A DNA stretch of 64,000 nt from Antedon mediterranea (taxonomy: Eukaryota; Echinodermata; Crinoidea; Comatulida; Antedonidae). The position numbers and the translations under genes are program-made. Each line of letters opens with the position of its first letter. The stretch's first letter is position 1. A model generated the notes under the pieces. The model saw nothing but the letters and a program-made list of their open reading frames with translations. It searched no databases and was not told the DNA's origin. The stretch spans positions 37,869,795 to 37,933,794 of the forward strand of contig NC_092670.1 of assembly GCF_964355755.1 (NCBI RefSeq), in the 5' to 3' direction. This document shows, piece after piece, positions 36,370 to 48,200 of this stretch.

Positions 36370-36770
36370 CAGGTACCATCTCTAGCTAGCTAGGCCTACT
36401 AGTACTACCTAGCTAGGTAGTATCTAGGCTAGGCCTAGCTAGGCCTAGGCCTAGAGAGCCCTCTACTAGGCCTAGTAGGTAGGCCCATCTAGCCTAGCCT
36501 GGCCCTAGCTAGGCTAGGCTAGTAGTAGGCCTAGTAGGGCCTAGGCTAGGCCTCTAGGCCTAGTTTAGTTAGTAGTAGGCCCTAGGCGCGCCTATTCTAT
36601 ATGATGATTTAATTGTCTTATATACCGACCGAGAGCCTCCTCTGGCCTAGAGGCTAGCTAGCATAGCTAGGCCTGGCACTACTACTACTGTACCAGCTAG
36701 CCTAGAAGGCCCTCTACTCTAGCCTAGGTGGCCTTAGCTAGGCTTCAATAATACTACAGTACACAGCCTA
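36370..36770. repeat. CTAG-rich palindromic low-complexity block
   Basis: Dense irregular strings of CTAGGCCTAG, CTAGCTAG and TAGGCCTAGG, so nearly every segment is self-complementary. Smaller patches recur at 37215-37265. No reading frame is supported. Confidence 0.85.
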
Positions 36771-36774
36771 GACC

Positions 36775-37215
36775 GGGTCCGGTTATCAGACGATCGGGAC
36801 CATGGACGATCGGGCCCAGACGTTCTTAATCTTGGAAAATTTTTTTTAATAAATAGGCGAATACAAACAACACAATAGTAACAATCAAAATCAATCACAT
36901 TTATTCATAAATCGAGAGTATTGGTAAGAAATTCTTAGGAGTCTTAAGACTTAATTAGGGGAAAATTATGATAAAATCAGAAAAAATTTAATTAACCTTT
37001 TTAATTAAAATCTTAATTACGCAAGAAAAGCACGACACTAGCACTAGGAATGAAAAATAATGAAATGTGGCACATTACTTTATATAACACAAAAGACTAT
37101 TGGGCTCAACACTAAGACGATCGGGACCAACTGGTAAGACTATCGGGCCCAACGTGGTTCTGAAAACACTGGACAATCTGGCCCAACTGGTATGACGATC
37201 AGGCCCAACGCTGAA
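36775..37215. repeat. Irregular repeat of GACGATCGGGCCCAACG-like motifs
   Basis: Variants of GACGATCGGGACCA and GACGATCAGGCCCAACG occur at about 36790, 36812, 37118, 37137, 37175 and 37195, in two clusters separated by AT-rich sequence. The spacing suggests terminal arrays of one unknown element. No coding potential. Confidence 0.6.
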
Positions 37216-37914
37216 GACGGGCCTAGCTAGGAGCCTAGCTAGGAGCCTAATATCTACGCCCTAGTAGGGGACTATCTATCTATACTAGAGTAAAACAATA
37301 ACACAAGTGCCTTATAGGCCTACTACTAGAGACATGCCGCTAGAGAACAGGTAAATTGCGTTGTGATCGGTCCTCACACGAATGTAAACATAACTAATTG
37401 ATGATTCGTAAACCTACAAAAAAAAAAAACATCCCTCTCGGAAAATTATGATTTAAGATGATCATGAGTAAAAAAAATAAAATCCCACAAAAATGTTGTC
37501 AAGCAGAGAGTCGATTCCACAAACCCTCACGCCATAGCCTGCACCACCGAGCCATCCAGCTCGTCTATGAATTGGGTTTTACTTTGTATATGAATGAATA
37601 AAACACATATTGTATGATTGTAAGCATTTTAACCGATCAATCAGAACTGGTTTGACATCATTTCTATACTGTACTCGTAAGTGGCCTACTGTAGAGTAGA
37701 TCGTAAATAGGCTGGTCAGAGCATCATGCATCTTATATAGGACTATTTAAGATTTAACTTCTGCTGGACAGAAGAAACATAGTTACAATTACATAATGTA
37801 AATGTGAATGGAAAATATGCCAAACTAGACCTCTATGCACCCTTGTGCGAGAAATGAGTAATCGAACATAGCGTGTCTGTTGTCATTGTTATGCGCAAAT
37901 GGCAGAGCAGTTTA

Positions 37915-38245
37915 GGCAGGGGCGCCGTTTACCATACCTAAAGAGCCAACAACATCGGCAAGGGTTCGAGGCCGACTCGCTCCTAGTTCTGGTGGTGGAA
38001 CAAGTCTTCTCGGATAAGGACTATAAACTGTAGGTCCAGTGTACACAGTTATGACCTGTGTGCACTTTAAAGAACCCAGTTCATTATTCGAAAAAAGAGT
38101 AGGAGGGTTACCCTGGTGAACTAGTTCACAAAATAGCCCCTGTATCAGGGGGATTACCACCTATCTGATAGGACAGTGATTAATTCACTATTGATAATCC
38201 TTGGCCACATTGCCTAAAGACATAAAATAAAAACAAAATAAAATA
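37915..38245 (+). mobile_element. tRNA-derived SINE C
   Basis: Carries a B-box-like GGGTTCGAGGCC near the head, the repeat-C body, and a tail (GATAATCCTTGGCCACATTG, then A-rich) shared with SINE A at 16228-16531. A minus-strand open frame of 82 codons here is not a gene. Confidence 0.7.
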
Positions 38246-38397
38246 ATGATTTACACAATTTTCAGTATTTGATTATAACCAAACCACGATAACTTACTTA
38301 TTATATCCTAAATTTATAAATAATGCAAGTGAAATTTATTAATTTAATAACTTAACAGAAAAAAATGTATAAACATAAGGGGCCTCAATCCTCTCGC

Positions 38398-38906
38398 CGT
38401 GAGGTAATTTCCCGATTGATCGTAATCAAAACGGTACTGGGTTTGGTCTACTAGCGTTCCTGCTCCCAACCAGTACATCCATTCATAGAAGCCTTAATGA
38501 AGTAAGCCTACCTGGTGGTGGCCATAGAACGGTCCCGAGATAACGACTATACTTCGGCTTTAGTCGATAGAAGATTGAATAAATTGTTAGAGATAGAGTA
38601 TACGATGTTATGATTATGTGTAGATATGTGATTTGTTCTTTTTATTCCAATGATGTTATGTATTTAATAAATTTGTTATATCAATTAATTAAATTATCGT
38701 AGATTGCATATTATGCGATGAATATTATTTAATACATTTTTGATATATTATTATTATTATATTAATAAAAAAGATATTCAAGCACCACCAGGTAGGCTTA
38801 CTTCATTAAGGCTTCTATGAATGGATGTACTGGTTGGGAGCAGAAAATCTAGTAGACCATACCCAGTACCGTTTTGATTACGATCAATCGGGAATTTACC
38901 TCACAA
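38398..38906. mobile_element. Foldback/MITE element with arms of about 120 bp
   Basis: The left arm 38398-38515 and right arm of about 38787-38906 are inverted copies (CGTGAGGTAATTTCCCG end, CCAACCAGTACATCCATTCA, CACCACCAGGTAGGCTTACT). An AT-rich centre separates them. It lies about 340 bp upstream of the SPAG1 start codon. Confidence 0.85.
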
Positions 38907-39243
38907 CGCATGGATGGATGTTAAAAGGAGCTAATAATGCTGAGGAGGTAGTGAGTGAGCCAATGAGTGAATACGGGCTTCCCCTTTTTATACCTAATTC
39001 ATTTTGTGTTCTAATTGTACAGAGCAATTTGAAATTGCACAATGAAATTCAAATTTTGCAAATTCAAAATGCACAAATTCACATTGCGCAATTAAATCCT
39101 TATGCAATTGGAAATTGTTCAAATTGTGCATAAAATCATCAAGTAGCTAGAAAATTGTCAAGTCGCATGCTCAGAAACATGCATTATACTTATACTACTA
39201 TGCTTTGAAGTTGTATTTTGTGGGTTCTTTGTTAGTAGTAGTT

Positions 39244-42200
39244 ATGGATGCATCAGGAGCGTTTGGTACTAACTCTGGAAGCAAGTGTGAAATTCTTGTA
39301 GAACATATGGATTATTCATATATTGAAAAATGTATGGATACAAAAGAACTTGAAAAAATCATCAAAAAACTAAAGTAAGTACTGTTAAGTAACCCAGTTA
39401 AAAGCCCACCCTGGACTTTTCTCTTAAAGTCATGGACTAGCATGCATGCTCCATATTTTATTCTCATCTCCCGGCCTAAAATTGTGCTCCAAGTTTTCCT
39501 CATTTGCTCCCGGATTACAAAATAACTGAATTTTGATTAATATGTGTGGTTCCCTGCATTAAAATTATAACAAATTTACAATACTTAAGCCATTGTACGA
39601 CCATCTGCAGTCGTAATTTTTTTAATTTTTTCCCCATCACATAGCCACCATGCGATACCACTTATGACATCAAACACTGCACTCCTTACTTCTTATAGAG
39701 GGCAAGGTTGACCTAAAAAAAACCCATCTTCTGTTTTTCAGATGTTGTCATGTATTGGTTCGAGTCCCACCCAAAAAACAACTTGCTATATTATTTTGTA
39801 CAGAGTATTATAATTTTTAAATCATTATGAAATATTATATGTTTCTGTATAATTATTTGTTTTTAATTATGTTTAAGATCGGGAGAGGAAGGTTGTTATC
39901 CTCAACTTTTAACGTTTTGCAAAGAACGACTGGCCAAGCTCAAACCAAAAAGGTACATCATTTCAATTGCATTGGTTATGGTACATGATGTGCATGATTT
40001 CCACAATAACAGTAATTTTAGCAAGAATCATTGTAAAGCACTTATAAACTAGTTGGACAAACAAAGTGTGTGATGTGCCCAAATATGGTAGTGATACCCA
40101 AATATGGTAGTGATATGACATCATCATGTCCATATATTTCTATAGTTCACATTTTTTTGTCACAAAGTTTTATTGTGTAAACAAGAATTGCATTAGAACA
40201 CTGATATCCAATTGCTAGTATTTGGTAACTATAGTACACAAATAAGTAATGTTCATTTTTTTCATGAGATGAAAGTCAAATCGTTTTACATTCAATAAAA
40301 AACCTACCCTCTTCTGACGCCCTTTGGCACTCTGCAGGTGAGATTACCAACACAAAATTTACAAAAATCGTTGAAACGAAAGAAAATAATGCATAGCGCA
40401 ATAAACAAAATCAACCAATTAAAGTGTGTGTTTATAATAATTGTAAATGATTTTCATTTTCTGTTTTTAGCAAAGTATTGATTGAGGACAGTTTACCAGC
40501 TACAAAATATAACACCAGTAAAGGAGAGTGGGAGGATATACAGAAAGAGATGATTGTAAGAATTTCATGATTAATGTTTTTGTTGTGGTAGATTCCCTTT
40601 AAGCGTGGTTCCCACTAGAACGAATCGCAGCGATGTATCAACGCAAAGTGCTGTATTGCATAATCACAGGTGGGAACCGACGGCGTAACAGTGCTGCAAA
40701 CATCACTAAAGGGAAATCAAATCAGTTTGATTTCACCCAACAACTCAAGGTAAAAGAACACCGGAAAACATACCGTAGTACAGCGCGTACTCAAAAGTAT
40801 GCAGGGTGAACCAGGTCAAAGTCTACGGCATGCTAACGTTGACGCTCAACAAGCAGGTTTGATTTCACACAGGCAGGGACAAATACAATTATTAGGGCAT
40901 TTTGTTACATTGCGTGGGTTGCGTTGATACAAGTCCTGATAATTGCGGGTATAACTAAATACTGTAACTAGAAGCCCAATTTCTCCTGATTTTTTGGTTA
41001 TGGAAAATAACATTACCAGTTAATTATAATAGCTATACTTCTATACCTAATTCGTTAGCCACGTGTCTTGTATACCCATTTTTTTCTGTCGTGAGGTAAT
41101 TTCCCGCACAATAGAATGGTCCCGAGATAATATAATGACCAACAAATATTTTCAAATAAAGTCGAAGTATAATTGTTATCTCAGGACCATTCTATAGTCA
41201 CCACCAGGTAGGCTTGCTTCATCAACGCTTCTATGAATGGATGACTAGTTGGGAGCAGGAACGCTAGTAAACCAAACCCAGTACCGTTTTGATTATGATC
41301 TTTCGGGAAATTGTCTCGCGATGGCAATGAGCATGTTTTATATTAATTACCCTCTAGTTTGATTATAATTTAACAAACAGTGCCCTCTCCAGATATTTCA
41401 TTTTTTCCAAGTTGCGACATTTGAAATCTTTTCAACATTATTTGTGATATTTGTTATTGAATTCAAAATCTGTTTTTTTTTCAGGATTTTGAAAAAATTG
41501 AAAGAGTTAATTCAGCAGTTGTAAATGATGGTATGTCGTCAGATCTCCCACCTATACGCAATAGTACTGTTATTTCAGCCGATGGTGAGAAAGCTAAGGT
41601 ACATCTTCTTTAATCATATTTGTTTGTGGGGTATACTGAAAGCATTAGCGTTGCATGAATTGATACAAGAAATGGTAATTTAGGGAATGGAAGTGAGGAA
41701 AACAAATATATGATTATAAACATGATTTCATTCAATCTAAATTCAAGCTAAATTATATTTGTTGCCTTTCATCAACTAAGAACGAAGATTGGGGTAAGCC
41801 ATCAAAAGACCACATCGCATCATCAAATTATAGGGCCTGGGATAAGTATGATGCTGAAGCAGCTGTTGACAAAGTTCAGGAAGAAAACGAAGCTGGGCCT
41901 AGCAAATTAACAGATAGTATAGTCAACATAGACCCAATGGTCGATACCAGTGGTAGGTATGCCTTTAAAATTAGTTTCAGAAGTAGTTTACTGTACTTCT
42001 GTGCTGTAAGTGCTTTAGTTGTTCAAATATTTTGAGTAATGTAGGCCTAGCTAAAATTAATTTGCAAATATTTTGAGAAGAATGAGAATGCAGACTTGCA
42101 TTCTGTTTGTCTAATTGTCTATACAAAATGGTTGTACTGTACTTCAATTTTTGTGGGGTTCACAATTGAGAAGTCTCAACCTTGACAGTATTACTGACTG

Positions 42201-45200
42201 GCATCATAGATTATATATTTTGTACTATAACACACCTAAGTATTTTCTTGTCATTTGATTGGATGAGTTTGGGTCACATGATATTGAAATAACTGCACAA
42301 TAGCATGCTTCGTAATATATGGAGTACTGCAATAGCGCCGGGCAATTTGTTATAGTGATACGAACTAACTTTTGTGGAGAGCGGTGTGTACTAATTAAAA
42401 GACCCATTGCACTCATAAAGATGTATTGTTTGTACACTATTTTTTTTGTATAGGAATGTCAGAAGAAGAGAAGATATTAAAAGCACAAAGAGAGAAAGAC
42501 AAAGGAAACGAAGTAAAGCCTTGTCTACATTATCAAACTTTATGTGATGTGCCCATATATGGACATGATGATGTCATATCACTACTATATTTGGGCACAT
42601 CACGCTTTTTTTTGTCAAACTATTTTCATAGTGTAGACAGAGCTTAAGAAGTGTATAGAATAGATAAACCTTAATACTTGCTTTGGTTTTGCCACTAGGA
42701 TGCAACTAAATGACCAATATATATATATAATGGTATAATGGATATAATATATCACTTGTGATTGGTCAAATTACGTGCAATTTACTTGCGTCCTTGCGCT
42801 GCTTCCTATTTGTGAACCAAATTTTATTGAACATTCATTAATACTGTTTATGGAAAAGCATTGAACAAAATACAATATCGTCATCTTTTTATAAATTCTA
42901 GTAATAAAATCAATTTCTTGAAATAAAAAATTTGGGAAATTCTAGAACTTTAAACTCTGTCTAGAAAGTGTGATGTGCCCAAATATGGGAGTGATATGCC
43001 CAAATATGGTAGTGATATGCCAAAATATGGTAGTGATATGCCCAAATATGGTAGTGATATGACCAAATATTGTAGTGATATGACATGTTTATATATGGGC
43101 ATATCACATTTTTTGTAGCATAGACAGCATTAAATAATCTTGTTTTAAGAATATCTCTAGTTTTGTAGGTGTCCGGTTTGAGAGAAGTTATACATATACA
43201 TATATACTGTATCAGTTTCTGGGATCTGCAGGATTTAATCTCAATTCACAACTGCCACTAGTATGGAACTACAGTAGCTTCCACTCCATATCTGTCAATG
43301 TAAATCTCTCAAGAAATTCAAGTCACTTCTAAAATCTCACCTTTTTCATAATAATTCTTGTTGGTCTTGTAAGACATCAGTAAATAGTGCTTTATAAAAG
43401 TATATCATTATTATTTTCTCTACCTTGCAGGCATTTTATGCTAAGGATTTTCAAGAAGCATTGGCTTATTATAGTCGAAGCCTCTCTTTAAAACCATCAT
43501 TACCAGCTTATAACAATAGATCTCTTGTTTGTAAGTAGAATTGAATGCTTTGAAATTAAATATGGATGTTGATAGAGATGCATTTCTTTTACAGTGGGGC
43601 ACATTTTTTATCATGACTAAACATAGGTAATATAACCTATGATTTTATTTTTTCTTAAATTTGGCGCTATAGCAAAAATGTTTTACCATATACCCATCTA
43701 CTGTTTTTTTATTTTCTGGGGAGTCACCTAATATTGTTGTACTAATACTACTGCTTTACTGGCATGCATGTACAGTAGCTGAGCGTTAAGCAGTGCACAG
43801 TGGTACCTTCTGTTTTCCCTTTTAAAGTCATTCACAATAAGTACAGTAATGTTTTTATTCATTTGTAATGTGTTTTTCACTAGGTATAAAACTACAGAAA
43901 TTTGGAGATGCTATAGAAGATTGCAATAAGGTTTTGGAATCGGAACCAGATAATGTCAAAGGTGAAGGAATATTTCAATTTTGTTGAAATAAATAAAGAG
44001 TGTGGAGAGTATATAATAATATAATATAATAATATATAATGAGACAGTTATATAGTGCTATTTCGTAAAGATCAGAGCATTTTGAATGTTAGTTGATTAT
44101 TAAAATTATCTAGACTCTGAACAGGAAATAGGCTAACCAAAGAAAACCTGTTAATGACAATAAAAAAAATAAAACAACGAAGATGATCACCGCACTGTTC
44201 CCTGCAATTGAAGTCGCAAAGAGTAGAGCATGCATGGTAACATGAATTTAATTGCATTTGCAGCTTTGCTGAGACGGGCCACAGCAAAGAAGGGGCTTAA
44301 GAGCTACCATGCAGCTAAGCTAGATATTCAACAAACCCTGGCACTGGAGCCTGGCAATAAACAAGCAAAGGTAAGAGTTCTACTACTTGTAGTAGAGCTG
44401 TAGCTTGGTGGTTAACATGCTTGCCTTCCAATCCCAAGGTTCAGGGTTCAATCCTGACCAAGTGCCTAACTCACGACTCTTTCAACTCCACTTCCTAAGC
44501 CTCAAATGAGACTTAGTTTATAAACATGATAATAACAGTTTATCCATCCTGTAATTGGCGAGTTTGTGCTCGCTGTTGGATGCGTATGAATTACATAAAA
44601 AAACTCAAAATAGAAACAGTGCTCATATTGTACAAGAATAAAATTGTAGGTTTAAACATGTTGCTTGCAGGGTTAGTATCATACCATTAGACCGCACTTT
44701 TGATGATACATTTTATGCCCTACTTTCAGAATATGCTTGCTGATATTGTAACAAATGAATCTAAAAATAAAACAAGAGAAAGCAAGGGTAAACGAATAGA
44801 AATAAAAGAAGTGGAAGGCAGCGATAGTGATGATCCAGAGGATGCAATAGTAAATGAAAGCGAAAAGAAAATGGAAAATGATCAGCCTGATGGGAATGTG
44901 TTTAGTGCCAAGAAACGTGTACGCAATGGCGAGAAAAGCGACAAGCATAATATTATTGAAAATGAATTAATATCACCAGTATCAAATCATTCTGAAATGG
45001 AACGGAACCCTCTACTATCAGAGAACATGGTGCATACACCTGAAGAATCAAAGCCTACCTCTCATTCATCCCAAGCTGCAACCTTCAAGACTCCTTCATC
45101 CCAAGCTGCAACCTTCAAGACTCCTTCATCCCAAGCTGCAACCTCCCAGACTCCTTTATCCCAAGCTTCTTCATCCCAAGCTGAAACCTCCCAATCTCCT

Positions 45201-48200
45201 ACCTCTCTCCCTTCAGTACCGCCTCCCCTTCCTAGTAGTACCGTGTCTTATAAGGATGAAGCCTTCAAGTTATACAGCTCAGGGCAGTATGGTAAAGCAT
45301 CAGAATTCTACACCAAGTCTATAAAATCACTATTGCCAGGTATGTAAAGCTAAAGGTTAATATGGTACTATTTCCCACTAGGCAAACAACATTTCTTATA
45401 AAGGTTTTATTTAAAATTTAATGTATTTTTCCTTAATATACATGGCCACTAAAATGTAGTCTACTTTAGTTATTCATGATTTTTGCATTATTTTTAAGAT
45501 AATGGAGTTCACACATACTCCCTGGCAACATTATACAGTAACCGCGCCGCATGTAGTCACCATGTAGGAGACCTGAGACAGTGTATTCAAGATTGTGATA
45601 GCGCCCTTCAACGAGCCCCATTACTTATTAAAGCTTACCTTCGGCGAGCCAAAGCGTATGAAACGTTGGAAAGGTAGTACTTGATAATTTCAAAAATTTT
45701 ACTATTTTTTTATAATCAAAACTAACAATTCCATCATTCCAATAAACTAAATAGTATGTAAAATATCATATTCATGTTCCCTTTGTACGGGAATTATTTA
45801 TTTTAAGAGGGTAACTTTTCCACTTGGACATACAAATACCAGTTGATATTATTAATAATACTTGTGCTTATATAGCGGTTATTGCACAACGCTTCTAAGC
45901 GCTTCAAATTATTACCCCAGTCATTGGATCAAACACGTATGGAAACATACTCCCATAATGCAGCAGTAATCAGCGCAATTATGCTTGTACTCATTTATAC
46001 ACCTGGGTGGATATAATAGGCAAACATAAGTCAAGTGTCTTTACTTAGCCTAAGGATACAAGCAATGCGGCGAGCATGGATTCAAACTATTCACTCTTAA
46101 AATGCTAGTTGATATTCACAGGCAAAGTTCCAATGAAAAAATTCCTCTTAATTATGAGCTACAGTATGTCATTGGTGTATTTCAATATTCCAGCCTTGTT
46201 TTTATATTTTAGTAAATGCATTATTGTTATAATTCAGGTATGGAGATGCATATGTAGACTTTAGAAATGTTTTCCATATTGATCAAACCAACAAGACTGC
46301 TCTGGATGGATCTGCTAGGTATAGATATACTAATCATTTGTTCAAATTATATTCATTGATTTTGCCCATGTCAAACACTAAAAAAAAACATTTAAATGTA
46401 AATTTAAAAAAAAAGTAAATAACATATGCTTCTGCAAAAAATATCTCTCAAAACAGTGTTCACATATCCATATCCATTGACACATCGAGTTTAAAATAAA
46501 ACAATTTTGCATAAATAAGAACTGTTGTATATCCATCAACCAAATTATGAAACAAACTTTCAAAAAAAAAAACAAAAAAAAACAAAACTTTCAAATGACA
46601 CAAAAAAACAAACTATAAATATATGACACTTTCAACTTTTAAAAATTCAATCCAAAATATTACTGATTAATTATAATTTTTATCTTGAATTCATTCCATT
46701 TTTTATATATACTATATGTTTTGTAGAAAGTTTACCTTTTTGTAAATGTGTGTGTAGTAATGTAAATTACTTTGTTAGTTGTCTTTGAATTATTTTTATT
46801 ATATTGTTAATGTTTCTCTACTGAACCACTTTGGAAAACAATACCTTAGCACTGAAAGTGTCATTCAGTATAAAGACAGAATAAATAAATTAAATAAAAT
46901 GCAGAGTCCTGCTCACATTGCCATTTATAAACTAAATTTCATGAAGATATATTTGAAGTTTCGCCAGCATAAGTGCATTCTACTTTGTTACTTGTTATTA
47001 CATAAAGATTTATCTTTGAAAAAAAATTGAATTGAATTATCAGTGGAGATTGATTTCCCCCCAGGGGATTAAATTACGGAATAGCCATTTTCATTAATTT
47101 GTGCTTAGGTGTATGACGGTTCTGAAAGAAAAGGATGGTTCAACTTGGAGAGAGAAGCTACCAAAGAGAACACAGGCGCCATCTTTGATTCCTCCTGTGC
47201 TCACCACTGTTGCAAAGAGTTCCTCGCCAGCTGTAACTACTTCCAGACCGGAGTCATCCGGCAGTGTCAAGATGTCAACCGGAATGGCCTATTCGGGTTC
47301 GCAGCAAGAGAATGCGACGAAAGTGGAAAAGAGGGAGGCTGTTAAAGGTGGAGAGAATGTGGAAAAAGTAACAAATAAAGCTAAGGAAAAAGATGAGGAG
47401 AACCGACGAGTGGAGTTAGATGCCCAAGTTGAAAATAATGCCAACATGGCAGCGGAGGAAATCTTGAAAAGTATCACTGAACACGAGAGAAAGATTAAAG
47501 CGGATAACAATACAGCATCTATTCAAAAGCAACACCAGACAGCAAAAGATAAAGGCAACATGCACTATAAAAAGGTACACATCTCTCAAGTTCTTCCATA
47601 GATATATTAAAGTACTAGAGTGATATGCAACAGGAGTGGAACGGTGCGTTCATTTAGAAGGCAATATAAAAACAAAAAGAAAAGTATCAAAAATAACATT
47701 TAAAAGACAGCTTTAGAAAAATAATTGTTTCTTTTTAATATTATTTTTAATTACAAATTGCAGTACGTAAATGCAAGCCAGCCGTACATGACACTGAAGT
47801 TTTTTTTTTATATATTACGTTAGGGTGAATACGACCAAGCAATAAAGTGTTACAGTGATTGTGTTGCGTTGGATAATACTCAAACCGTAGGATACACCAA
47901 TAGAGCTTTGTGTCACCTCAAGATCAACCAGGTAGGACAATATTCAATATTATAGAGTATCACGGTGCTGACGTCATGACAGTGGGTGGCACTGCGTGGT
48001 TGCTAGCGCAACCAAAAATGCGTTCAACCTGCCTGAGTGACTCCAAGGTCATCAATGGTTTGGAATAGTCTTATTGAAGTAGTCATTTTAAAACATAATA
48101 ATTTTCAATAAAAACAAACTAAAATTTCAAACGATTACTAAATATTTGTTTTTAATAATCTATTCTTCAACTACAGTTTAAGTTAAACAAAATCAAGCTA

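Noticed and set aside
37912-38160. Minus-strand 82-codon frame
   Set aside because: Lies in a SINE C copy; similar sequence occurs at 2790 and 18935.
38825-39133. Plus-strand 102-codon frame upstream of SPAG1
   Set aside because: Runs from a foldback-element arm into AAATTGCACAAT-type simple repeats; no family resemblance and no splice support.
40600-40930. Possible further MITE (TAAGCGTGGTTCCCACTAG ... AGGTGGGAACCGACG)
   Set aside because: Only a short inverted match and no clear second end or target duplication; too weak to list.
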